Positions 25,521 through 38,003 of a stretch of 64,000 bases of DNA are shown in pieces. Position 1 is the stretch's first letter; each line of letters opens with the position of its first letter. Position numbers and translations under genes: made by a program. Source of the DNA: Gymnorhina tibicen (taxonomy: Eukaryota; Chordata; Aves; Passeriformes; Artamidae); assembly GCA_013399875.1 (NCBI GenBank), contig VXAZ01003489.1, forward strand, positions 671,236 through 735,235. The letters are read 5' to 3'. A model generated the notes under the pieces. The model made no database searches, had not been told where the DNA came from, and saw nothing but the letters and a program-made list of their open reading frames with translations.

Positions 25521-28500
25521 AGAGAAAATTTCGTTCTGAGAAAGAGCAGCCACCATTTTACACACTACACATGAAAACAAGTTCCACACGGAAAATATTT
25601 AGCGGATTTTTTAAATTAACACCTTGGGCTTTCTTAAAGATTGATTCACTTCAGTGACTCAGTACATCATGGTTTTCTCTTTCTGTTTTTTCTCTGCTGT
25701 GAAATAAGCTTGGTTTATGTAGCAAAAACATTATGATTTCACGTTTAGCAGCATAAAAATTGCCTTCTGTTCAAATTCATGCTTCTCTGTGAGATTCCAA
25801 TGCCTTCCACTGAGCAGGAGTTTGTCATCAGAACAGAAAAATGCATTCTGTGAGCAAACCCAGCCTCGCCATCACAAGCTGAGGCGAGTTTGTATTGACG
25901 AGATGGCAGAACCTGAAGAAATTTTAGGTTTGTATTTGGTATTTACTGAATCAAATCGTGGCAATCAGCTGAGATCATCTCTAAGTGATTTTACGCAGTT
26001 TTGTTTGGTGATTATTAGAATTTTGCAACGCGAATTTATATGTAAGCGACCTCCAGGAAACCAAAGCCTTAAAGTTCTTGCACAAAAAGCAGTCAATACC
26101 ATTGCTCAAAGTAGTGCTTGTTGTGTATACAAAATTAAATTCTGAATGTGTTAACGAGGTTATATCACCTATTGATTGAGTTTAATGGCAAAATGGAAAA
26201 ATTGCAGTTAATATTTACTCTGGGTTAGAAAGGAATTCAATGTCAGTTTTGCATTTTGAAAAAAAATGGATGGAAATCTGAGAGAAATATCAAAATCTTA
26301 ATAAAGTTGAGCTATTAACAGGTTTCCATATTAACCCCCAAGAGTTAATTCAATAATATTCAAATAGACCATAAAACAGGGGAAAAAAACATCAAAAAAG
26401 CACACAGAAAGCTGGAAGAACCAAAATACCTTCTGAAAAGCAAATATTTAAACATTATCAACATTCAAATAAAAATATAAATATCTACAACATTTGCTTT
26501 AGCTTGATTTAGTTAGCTAACAAAATGAGCATTCCTGTTTTCACGGAATTGCTTTTTTTATAAAGGACTTGGCTGTTTAGAGAAAGTTTTGAACAGTCCT
26601 GTGCATAAGACTGACAGTTCTGTTTATATATTTGTGATTACAACTGAGATATATGGATATCAAATTGTGAATTCTATCGTACTTGAGTCAAATCTTACTT
26701 AACCTATATAATGAAAGAATAACTCCATCCTGAGCTTCCCCTCTTTGGACAGCATTTCTATAGTTACTATTTAATATTATTTTGGTTTTAAGAATGGCCT
26801 CCAAACATTCTGCTTCACTGTTAGAGCATCAACGAAAAAACCTAAACCATATCAGCTGATGAATGCTCAAAAGAAAGTTTGCTCTTTGTACTCTTGAAGA
26901 GCAAAGGTAAAATTCAAATGGCATATTCCAGCAACACAAACCCATTTCAGACTTTGGGGATCTTACCAGAAAACATGGGTCACATCTGCATGCCCGTTAA
27001 AAAATCACACCCTATTTCCACGGATTTCAGAAGCAGCAGAATAATTTATTACAAGGGAAGCTAAATATAAACTTGTGCTAAACTCCATTCATTAAAATTG
27101 CATTCTGGAAGTGAAGCCTTCAAAGGCTGGAGCAGTGCTTGGGAAACAGCAATGAATGAGGAGCACAAACCTTTCAGAAGTGTCCCTGCCCCGGTGTCTG
27201 GAGGTATCAGAGTGAGCATTCCCAAGACATTTGTTCCTCTGCGTCACGGCCCGATGATGAGCAGCTCCTTTAACACCTTCCTACAGGGATATTTGAGCAT
27301 CCAGACATTTAAAAACAGATGGGAAGGGGGAGAGGCAAAAGTCTTAGTGTGACCAAAATAGTAATTTTTCTTAGGAGTTTCAGGAGTTCTGAACAATCCC
27401 TCTCCAGGTCTGACCTAATGGGCTTGAAATGATACCCAGCACTAGGCTGGGAAATAAGCACATTTTGGGCCGCATATTGGAACACACAGCAGGGGCCTGG
27501 GATGCTCTGAGGAGAAAAATCACTGCCTGAATGAGTTTGCATTTGAGGTTTTATTTATTTTCTATGTAACCTTTACATATTCCAAACCCTTCTGTAGGTG
27601 GCAAGCAGCTCGCCTAAGATGTTTCTTCTACTCGAAGGAAAAAGCCTTAAACCAAATACCAGCAAAGTGAATTCTTTGATTTATTGGCAATAATGTTCTG
27701 GCAGTATGGAAGGGGTGTAAATAATGCTCTGCTTTTCCCAACTCATAATGTTTCACAATATTTAAATGTTGTTTAACAACAAACAAACAAACAAAAGGAA
27801 CATTTAATACGGAAACAGCTACTGAACTGATAAACAGGATTCTGTAATGGAAGAATACTTTAACTGTTCTTTTTATTTGTCCCTTTTCTCACCTACCCCA
27901 CGATGGCATTATGACCATCTTCAGTAGGCTGGGAGTGGGAAAACGCAGCAGAAGTGCATGGAAATTAAAATAATTAGCATGCACATACTATCTCTGCCAT
28001 TCCTATAGAAACCACATCCATTCATGCTGCGTGCTGGCATTTATTTAGTGCTGAACATGCAACTGCAGAAGTGGCCACTGCTGAAGTTCACCTTTGGAGC
28101 ATCCGAACTCGCTGAAGCCGAGTGCGCAAGAAAGGCACTGGAAAGAGCGAGGCAAGGACAGCACCCAGCCTTGTACCCCAGAAAGTGAGAGCAGGACAGT
28201 GAGGAAGCTGCTCCTTGATCAAAGCCCCCTGTGCTGGGGGCAGGCAGCAGCCCCTGCCCGGCTGGGTGAGCGCAGGGCAGGGCACAGCCAGGGGCACAGG
28301 CTGCCAGGGGCTCTCTGGTGCCAACCTCACCGCAGCCACAGTGGTCCTCAGCAGGGCTGCAGCTCTTCCCAAGGGCTCTGCAAACTTTCCATCTCCCTCC
28401 AGCCCTCCCGAGAGAGCTGCTCAGAGCCGTGCCCTCCTCCCCTGCCCTCCCTGATCAGTACCAGGAGGCAGAAATGAGCCCGGGCTGCCCAAGAGAACCA

Positions 28501-31500
28501 CCAGCAGCACCCAGGCCACCAAACCACACACTCTGACTGGCACTGTTTCCACTTGGAATACAACAACAATCGCACCAACTAGATCTTTATGTCTAGCTGT
28601 GATTTTACTGACTGCCAGAGCGGTGGTAAATGCAACAGTTTGACAAATCCCCCGGAACTGCCTGAAGAGTCTGCTCAGCAATGTCTGAACGTTGTTTCAA
28701 TGTCACCGGGGCAGCCTTTGCAAAAAAAGGACCACGACAAGCAGTGTGTCTCACTGCTTCCTCCCAACTAACGACATTCTATTAAAAAATATTACATCAG
28801 CATCCATCTTTAAAGCATCAGTCCCCGGCTTGATCTTTAATTTGATTAGTTTGAAACCCCAAAGGTTTAAACCGAATCCTGTACTTTTGCAAAACCAAAG
28901 CGATGCCTGATTGCTGTATTAAACACAGATGTTGCTGACTTGCACAAAGATCCTGAAATCAAGTTTTGTTTTCCTTGTTCAAAAATTAGTGTGATCTTTA
29001 AACAGCTGCTTTGTTGAGTCCACAGGTAGCTGCACTTTATTTTGAGAGAAATAATTTCTATATATAGCATCCATATGTTTCCTTCCTTTCAAAGGCTTAG
29101 TGGAAATTAGGTAAACAAACAAGAAACCTACTTCAAACTGCAACGTGCAGGGCAGGCTCTGCTTCTGTAGAGATGCCAGAAAGAATTCTGTAAAGATCAC
29201 ATCAAATCCAAGAGTAGCATGGAGGTGGTAACTGGGGTCAGAAATCTTTCCATTTACTGCTGACCTTTAGTATCAAAGCCAGCAGTGTTTGGCTGTGTTT
29301 AAAGCCTGACACCTGGAGAAGAACCTGCAATTTTGGGGCCTTCAGGTGGGAGTTCAGCTTTCCAATGCATTCCCACATGAGCAGTGAAAATGTAGTAATG
29401 AATTGAAATAAGACTTTTACCTCATTCACATCTGCATTACAAAAACAACAATAGCTCCCAGACTGTGAACAACAAGCACTGGAAGAAATGGGGTCAGGAA
29501 TCTTATCACTCCGAGTTAGAGATCACCTTCTCTATTTTTCTCAGCACACTGCAACACATGCTGCCAGATAGAATTTATTTCATTCTTACACAAGTACAAA
29601 AGAGGCTCCTATCAAATCCCTGCAGTTCAAGTCTCAGCTTCTACAGTATTTGATTTCGTTTCTTGCATTACTTTTTCACAATTTGTGCTTGATTTGATTC
29701 TTGTATTTGTGCCTTGTCAGAATACTATAAAAATCTCTTCAGTTTATGATACGGGCAAAAAAACCCTTTGATTCCTCTGATGTTCAATCCCAGCTTAATT
29801 TGTAAGTGATAAATTGGAAGGTTTAATCTCAGTGCCCACACGCCACATCTCAGAACCAGATCACACTTTGGCATGAGCGGCAGGCTCGGCTTAGCAAAGC
29901 CCTGGATTGACAGGCTGCAGTGGGTCTGGGAGATGCTCCTGGGGAAAGCTGATTCATCTTTTATCACTGGTGGAAATATTCATGCTTCAGTTATCTCATA
30001 TGGAAAAACAGCATTTTCAAATCAAAGGGTTCTTATGGACAACTATGAAATCAGATTTTTCTTGGAGCCACTGCTTTGTGTGTAAGAATTGTTTTTACCT
30101 GAGCCAGTGTTCTAAAGAACAGGGGCTGTGTCCATCCAGCACTTCTGGGTCCCAGAGGTATGAAAACAGAATATGGAGAGGTGGGTGCAGACTTCCATGT
30201 AATTATTGCTGTAATAAAATATACACAGCATCAGTAATCTAATACATCCTCACCATCAGCACCTTTCCCTGCAGACAAACTCGTCAGTGGCCTTTGCTGC
30301 CTGCATTAGAAGGTCTAAATAACAGAAGTTCTTTAACTCCAGCTCTTCAGACAGAAGGGTTCAGAGGCAGGACAGCTGGAAAGGGAGACATTACAAGATC
30401 TGGTCTGATGGATCAAGATAAAATAGGAAGTGCCAACATGAAATACCTTTAAAGTTAAGAGAAATGCATTGTAATAGAAACTTTTTCTCTGTCTTTTCCG
30501 CAAAGAATGAAGTGCTGTAAGAGAAAAGTTATGACAGTTCAGAGGAGAGCCCCCACACCATGGCTCACACGGTGCCTGGTCAGCGTTACCTGGTGGGCCC
30601 CGCACTCCGAGCAGCCCTGCCACAGCCAGCCACGGAAATGAGAGGTCTCCACACTCCTTTGTGTGTGACTGCCACCATTTAAATTACAGCAGCCTCCATT
30701 TGCTCTGATATGAACTGGGATTGAAATTGGGGCTGAGATCTGTGCAATATTTTACATTCCAATTCTAACCTTTGCTCTGGTCCCACGACACGTTCAGCAT
30801 TTCACTCTGCTTTGCAGATACTGAATTTTAGTCTCTTCTTTTTTCCTTAAACCTTTTACTTCTACTTCCTGCTGAATGAAATCTGATGTTGCCTTCTTGT
30901 TCCCTTAAGCCTGGTGAGGAGCTGTGTCCAGCCACTGCAGAGCTCCCAGGGATTCTGTAGCAGCAGCTGCTCGGCTCGGTGCGAAGGCACTCACAGATGG
31001 AATTTCTCACTGCTTCTCACACGAGCTCAGCTCTGCGGAAGGAGATGGAGAAAAGTTATTCCCATGGAATGTGAAGCAGTGACTGGCTGGAAGAAGCTGC
31101 CTCTGTGGATAATGATCATCTCTGATATTTCTTCATCATTCCTGGAGAGCACAGCTATCAATCCATGCCTAATCTAGACAACGTATTTCTAACGTAAAGT
31201 CCCCATATAGCAGGAAGTGACAACTGCAAAAGCTGATTTATCCAAGCTGCTCTGCTGCTCCTACTCCATGGCAGAACAGATAATAATATGCTGACAGACA
31301 GACAGCTTAAGGCTGAGCTCTCACTTGATCTCATTATGTGCCAACTGATGCAAGTTAGGAACTAAAGTAGTAAATTGTCATGTAGCAAACAAAACTTTTG
31401 TAACAGCTCTTAGAAATAATTTCCAGGTAAACCCAGTAAACTTTCATTCTTTTGTATTCTTGAAAAGTAGCCTAGACATTGACCTGTGACACTATAGCTT

Positions 31501-32744
31501 CCCGTGGAATAATTCCAATACAAGCTGCTCTATCAGAGAAATATTTGGAAGAACAGCACTTTGCTAGTTCTCATGTATGTTTAAATTGAAAGTAATTAGT
31601 GATTGATTACAGCCAATTACATCTAGGTCAAAATGTTAAATACAGATGTAACCATTTACCCTGAGAAGTGGTTGGAGTGACATTTATTCCTGCTTGTTGT
31701 GCTAAAACCAAACAGGGTCTGACTGCATTCCCTTCCAGACAAACAAAGCCGAGCTGGGTTTTCCTGCAGTGACACCACAGCCTGTCAGAGTCTGGGGCTG
31801 TCGGACTGCATCCAGGAGACAGTCAGTTCCACCTGAAACTTGTAGGCTGACAGAAGCAGAAAAGGAGAAGAGCTCTCTATTTGAATAACATGGGGGCTTG
31901 CCTATATTTTTAAGCTTTCTCCACATGATAACAGTTTTCAACAAAAATGTTTGGGTTTAGATGAGCCTGTTCTGCAGGCCGGAATTAACCAAGAGCAAAT
32001 AAAAAAAATTAGAAACCTAATAAGCATTAATCCTTGAAAACATATAAAATATTTACAATTTTATTTTTCCTTGTCCATTTCATTGACTTTGAAAGTCAAT
32101 CCCTTTTGCTGGCTTCATTTTGACACTTCATTAGCTGGTGGGTCACCACCTTTCGCTCCGCTGAGTAGTGGTTATTTTTCATGCCAACACAGATAGAGGA
32201 TTCAGAGCTGATTTGTGTTGCAGGTAATAAATGGCAATTATCTGCACCTTTTTTCTGATGTGAATCACTGTCTCTCTACGGGGGGAACTAAATCTTTGTA
32301 ACTTTGATGGCAGTGGAGTAGAGGATAACCAGTCCTTCCCTGGTAACTTGCTGGGGCAAACACTCAGAGGTCAGGCATTCAATTTGGTGTGATTACTGTC
32401 AGTTTAATGATGAAGATGAAAGAAGATAGTGTATACTTAATCAAGCAGATAAGCATATGAAGCTTTTGCATTAAAGATTTAATGGAACAATAGACACAGA
32501 ACTGGAAAATGGACAGTGAGCAAAGCATGGCCCTGCTGTGGCTGCTCTCCTTTACGCAGAACACTCAGGACAAACAGTAAATCCTTTCTTCTTTTTCCTC
32601 CATCCTTTTTCTAGAGATGCTATAGCAAAAATTAGGGAAATAGGACATCAAGCTCGACTTCAATAAATGTGGTTAAATTTCACATTTTTTCCATAGATGA
32701 CAAATGTGAGAGGTGCCAGAGTAGATGCACAAGAGTTTGAAATT
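25521..32744. other. Non-coding DNA with one GC-rich block
   Basis: Mostly AT-rich. A plus-strand frame at 25,789-26,145 stays open 118 codons and has more CpG than its flanks, but begins at GTG and has no recognised domain or splice pair. 27,777-27,795 is an (AAAC)n tract. 28,090-28,540 is a GC-rich block (about 60 percent) open in several frames on both strands. 32,082-32,100 is a perfect 8-bp inverted repeat with a 3-base loop. No gene supported. Confidence 0.55.
27777..27795. repeat. (AAAC)n microsatellite
   Basis: Four near-perfect AAAC units read directly from the sequence. Confidence 0.8.
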
Positions 32745-32890
32745 CCTGGAATCATGAATGGGTGGGGCTGGCCAGAGCCTTAAAGACCCCCTAGTCCAAC
32801 ACAGCCACCTCCCACTACACCAGGCTGCTTAAATCCCATCCAGCCTGGCCTTGAACACTTCCAGAGTATTTACAGACACAGCACTGCCAC
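32745..32890 (-). mobile_element. CR1 LINE fragment, antisense
   Basis: The plus strand shows the inverted CR1 tail in order: gaatcatgaatgggtgggg, then ccagagccttaaagaccccc, tagtccaacacagccacctc, ccactacaccaggctgctta and ggccttgaacacttccagag. It is about 145 bp, truncated and diverged. Assignment is by recognition of the CR1 3' end. Confidence 0.85.
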
Positions 32891-35800
32891 GATGGCATAA
32901 GCTTTGTGTTCTCTGACTGTAACAATACCACCAGCAGAAACAAAACCTGTCCTAGTCCATCTACTTAAAATTCAAACTTTTACTTTATCTCTCTTCAAAA
33001 CACCGGCGATCACTGGGGCGTCCGCAGCGTGCAGAATTCTACATTTCCTCATCCTTGCAAGGAAATCTTGAGTGCATCCTTGCACTCAAGGCTGCCTCTT
33101 TCTGGGCTGAGAGGCTCAGCACAGGCATCACATCCAAACCCATCCTGCTGCGCGTCCCTTGGATGCAGCACTTCCCAGTGGGCTTTTCCTGGCCACGCTT
33201 TACATGCATTATCATGCTCTGCAGGAAACTCAGCAAGCACAGCAGCTCGCCAGAGTAAAAGCAGTTAGTTGGGGCCTCTTGTAATACAGCAGTTCAACAG
33301 TTGAAAGGATTGTCTGCGCGTTCTGCAGCAAGGAAAAAAAAGGTGTTGCATAAATATATTCCATGGAGTGGGAAACATGAGCATGAGCCTCGAGTACTCT
33401 GAGGAATGCTAACACAGAGCCAGGATAATGCTGCCTCCTGCTTCTGGGAAGATTATTTCCCCAGCCTGAGAAAATGATAGGGCCACAGAGTTATATGAAA
33501 GGAGATAGCAGGAAGCAGAAATACATCTTTGTTTAGATGTGTATTAAGAGAAAATAGTGATGATTATTGAGACATATGACACAGCAATTCAGCTCCAAGA
33601 TTCTGATCTCAGATGCATAACCTCAAACCGGGATTAGGCTCCTAAACTCACAAAGAATTTAAGTTTTAATGTACGCCCTCCTCTTCATCATCTTCTCTTG
33701 ACTAATGTGGAGGATATCCCTTCCTTGTGCTGCTGCAAATTCCATTTCCTAATTCCCCTCGCGGCACAGGAGGGAAGTTTCTCACCTCAGAGCAGTTGAT
33801 CTCGCAGCACCAGGTTGCAGCACACCCAGGCAGCCTCTGTACCCAGCTCTGAGGTCACAGGTGAGGCTACAGCACCACAAACTGGGTCCAGGTCTCTCGC
33901 ATCTCAGGCTGGGTCTGCTTGCTGGCTTATTTACCCATCAGAAAGCAGCCCTGGCAGAGAGTCAGGATCTGGCTGGGTCCTGAAGGTTTTCGTATTTTCT
34001 AGTTTGTGCAGATCAGACCACTAAAGGGGTGAGGCAATTCTCAACTACATTCGAATATATGAAGTGGAAATGCAAAGTGCCCTCACTCACTTCTCAAGCT
34101 TATGAAATCCAAGGGGATACAGTTCTGATTACCTCTTGCATCCAATTTGCCAAGGTAAGTAATAATTTCTGCTCTTCTGCGAAATGCAGATGTAAGGAGC
34201 GTGTCAAACAGCTCTGCAGCACAGTGCTCCCCAGATGTTCGCCATGAATCACGTTCTGTGTTCCACCAGCCCCGTTTACCAGGAGGTTCTGGGCCTCAGC
34301 TGAGCTCTGCCACCAGGGAAGGGCAGCCCTGAAAGATCCTTGTTACTTACTACCACTGTTCACTCACGGTTTGTTAATGGTCCACAGGCTCTGCTCGGGA
34401 TGCAGCTTGGCTGAGCTTTATGGAGACACCTGGGGAACATCTCCTGCCGAGCCTGCTGGGAGAGGAGCTGATGGCAGAAAATGTTATACTGGAATACCCA
34501 TGAAAACTGACTGACACCTGAGTTCCAGCCTCTCTGGAGCTATCCTTACTTCTAGAGACTTGTCCACCAACCCACATTTTAGGTTGTGACGTTTAGGGTA
34601 AAATGAAGTTAAAAAAACAAAAGGAAAAATACAGGTACTAGGATGATAGAAGGGAAGTTTGGTGAAGAAGTGATGTCAAGAGGGGAACTGCTTTGGACAT
34701 TTTGCATCCTCTGGGAAGGAGCTCCTACCCCTGTTTCTGATGAAGTTACACAAAACTGTGTTGACACATTTATTTAGACAGAAGCAATGGATCTCTTGTC
34801 CTAGCACTAGGAACAGTTTCAGCCATAAATTCTCCCTGGACTTTAGATTTGCCAAGATCCCCACAGATTTAGCAAATTTCAGGTCTGATGTCAAGGTTCG
34901 GAGCTGTCTTCTTCAAAAGATGTTTAGCTGGATAAAGTCTATTAGACCAAAAAGTCAGGACTTTATAGTCACCATAATTCTGTTCAGGCTGAGGAACAGA
35001 AGGGCCTGACACACAGTTCTGCCCAGCATTACTTAGAGCAATATTAGTTATTTGCTGCATCTGCTTAGAGCCTCTAAAGGCAGTGGGACTGAAATCCCTG
35101 AGACAACTGAAGGCAAACAATGGAAAAGGGACACTACAGTTTTTCTAAACCTCAGCTAATTGTAAGCTGAGCCGTAGTAAAACATCTCACTGTGTCATTT
35201 CTGTCTGGGAATGCAATTCTCCACCTTCTGCCACGACGACTCTGTTTACCTGTGCAGCACCAGTGGTTAAACATCTCCTGCCTGCAACATCTGTTAAGAA
35301 CTGGAGGGGTTTCAGACTGTGAACTGTAAAACTCTGATAACAAGACAGAAAGCCTGGCCCAGTGACCCAAAACAAAGGAAGCAATGGATGCAAAAGGGTA
35401 ATGCTGGGAGAAAGAAGGGAAGTTCTGCATTAACCTGGGATGATGATGTGTTCTGACAGAATGAAGTAACTCCTACTCGCAGCACTAAAGCCACATGGCA
35501 GCAGAATGGAACAAAAACAGATGCAGACTTTGCAAGCAGTAGATAATAGAGTCTCTTCTCTCATACATGAGTAAATAGAGCTGCTGGAATAAATTCTGTC
35601 AACAGCCACTAAAAATACAAGTAATTAGACATATATTTAATATGCTAGGTTTAATACATATTCATAGGGAAAGTCCATAAAGCTATAGCATAAAATCACC
35701 GAGGACCACGCATGCTTTCTGTAAGATGTTTTGTTATGTTTATCTGCAGGATATATTGCCCCTATTACAGCAGCTCCTGGTGCAGCTCTGCTCCAGCCAC

Positions 35801-37854
35801 ATATCACTTCCTTTAAAAGCTCCGGAACAGCTGCATGAAGAAGGGTTTTGTTTGCTTTAATCTCCCCGTGCTCCTGCTGGTTCTTCCAGTTCATCCCCCT
35901 CACAGTTGGAGGGACCAGCAGAAGCCACAACCCTCATATTCCTGGGTTCCACTGGGCAGGGAACTCCTCCTTCTCCCAGAAGGATGATTACTTGTCTGCC
36001 TTACATTTCTCACTTTCCCTGGAGTCTCCTGGCACCATTAAACAATTTTGTATTTCCTTTGTGGTGGCAGCAGCAACACTGAATCTTGCAAACATCCCCC
36101 AGTGCTCCCCAGCTCCTGCCCTCCCCTGGCCTCTGACCAACCTCCCCCTGGTGAAATGGAGTGCAAACAAGAAACTCTGCAAGGGCCAGAAACACAGCTC
36201 CAGCACGGGAGCCCAGCCCCTGGCTGCTCCCACAGCGAGTGCTGCTGGTGCCACTGCTGCACAGAGATCAGCCGTGCCCCAGAGCAAGGCTCAGGCATGG
36301 CAGGGTTCAGTGTCTGCACGGTGAAAGCCTTTGCTGTGCTCTTAAAAGGGCATAAAAATCTTTTCAGGTGTGTGCTGTCCTTCCAGACTGACAGTGTTCC
36401 ATTCCCCCCTTCGATTTTCTAGTTAATTTTAGCTGTTAGCAACAGTTAGTCCCAGATAAATATGGCAGCAACAGTTGTACCTTTCAGTGGGGGAAAAAAA
36501 GCTCTGCAGCTTGTAAGATCTTTTTCTGTTCTATTCAGGAAATGACTAAAACTAATTTTGAACTATGAGAACCTTTTCTGGGTTCTGATTTGAGCCAGGT
36601 CTCCTAAAGGACTGCTCTGGTTTATGTACTAGTTTGGTTTGCACATTTGAGACGAGGAGAGCGAAGCTTCACCGGACAGAACAGTCCTGTGCTGGTATTT
36701 AGGGATGATGGTTGAAATTCTGGCCATCACTGGATCCCAGAGAAACGATGCCGGAGAATGTCACGTTATTGATTGAAAATGTGGATAGTACCATCACGTT
36801 TTGAAAGTCACAGCAAGTGAAAACAAAAATAATAATTCCCCAAATGCCAGTGTAATAAATAATATTACAGGAATCATTTACAGAGATTGCAATGTAGCCT
36901 CTGAAAATTTCCTCTTGTGACATTCAAGACACAGAAAGGTGCTTTTTCTGGGATTATTTTTACAAATACTTCTACATAAATATTCTCAATATGTAGTACC
37001 TTCCTTTTCTCATGTCCCTCAAACTTGCATCATTCTACTCCAGAACATTTTATATTACCAAAGAATTCCTGAAGCTTGCAGGGTCCCTGTAATGGAAATG
37101 GTCCCCAGGTTTGGGCCTGAAAGGGATCCCAAGAAATCTGCCATGCAGATGAGAATCTGCCTGTTGTTGTCCCGTTATGAGTGTAATGACACCGCTGTGT
37201 TCATGCGGGAAGAAAAGCTGTGTTTCCTTGTGTGAGGAGTTTCTTTGGTCCAGCAGCTGTCCTCTCCTGCATCCTCCTGTCCTCTCCTGCCATTCCTGCA
37301 TCCTCCAGTACCAAACGGACGAGCTGAGCCTTGTTTTGCAATGCAAGTGCACTGCAGCAAGGTAACGTGCTAAGCTGGGCACACATAAACTGATGGGAGT
37401 CTAGCGGAGGGTGTCTGACTGGCAGGCAGACAGAGCAAGGTCTATTTATATAAAAACAGGCAGTTTCCATGGAGGGCTCCTCCTCTTCTGCCATTTCTTC
37501 CCCAGTGCCTCGCCAGCATTTGTGTTAATTGGCATGGCCTGTGATGGCAGAGAAGAGAGCAGCTCAGTCTCCGGTCCGTTCAGGCTCCAACATCTCTTTC
37601 AAAACTGCAAACAAGCTTGCAGGTGTCTCTGCAAACCACTGGCTTCTCAAATTCTTCACCGAATGTTTTCCCCCAAGGTACCCAAGGTGTGTTTGAGTGC
37701 TGAGGGTTTGCCCACCGTCAGACAGGAGGCTGGGGACCCTGCAGGCCACTCAGGACAAGGCAAAGGCCAGGCCAAGCATCCCCTGTCCAGAGTCCAGGAT
37801 TCCCTCCCTGCACTTTCACCCTTGCAGAAGCCCCTCAGCCTGAGGACTGGCACA
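32891..37854. other. Non-coding DNA with hairpins and scattered splice-like sites
   Basis: No supported gene. 33,000-33,090 has a local CpG cluster and two perfect short palindromes (separate entry). A 56-nt plus-strand segment at 34,099-34,154 lies between acttctcaag and a strong gtaagt donor and is open in one frame, too short to judge. 35,848-36,324 (plus) is open for 158 codons in a GC-rich, low-complexity setting, with no ATG-context or domain support. 37,250-37,315 holds an imperfect repeat of a tcctctcctgc motif. Confidence 0.5.
33052..33090. repeat. Perfect palindrome and hairpin pair
   Basis: 33,052-33,063 is a 12-bp perfect palindrome (tccttgcaagga). It is followed at 33,067-33,090 by a perfect hairpin with a 10-bp stem (cttgagtgca / tgcactcaag) and a 4-base loop. 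Both are read directly. The stem is too short for a canonical microRNA precursor. Confidence 0.85.
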
Positions 37855-38003
37855 GCTGTGCCAGCGTTTCCCTCTCAGCATCTGGACATGGCTCTCAGGC
37901 ACGGGGTGGGGTTCCTGGGCTGACCCTGCAGGGTCAGGAGCTGGACTTGGGGATCTCTGTGGGTCCCTTCCAGCTCAGAGGATTCTGTGATTCTGTGGCT
38001 GCT
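37855..38003 (+). mobile_element. CR1 LINE 3' end, sense
   Basis: The segment ends in ggattctgtgattctgtg, the hallmark octamer repeat at CR1 3' termini. It is preceded by gggtcccttccagctcag, the matching CR1 tail sequence. The left boundary is approximate. No coding part remains. Confidence 0.85.

Noticed and set aside
25789..26145. Plus-strand frame open for 118 codons with several CpGs
   Set aside because: It starts at GTG, has no splice or polyadenylation context and no recognisable domain. Open runs of this size occur many times in the window.
35848..36324. Longest plus-strand open frame in the middle of the window, 158 codons
   Set aside because: GC-rich low-complexity Ala/Ser/Pro composition, overlapping open frames on both strands, no start context and no similarity I recognise.
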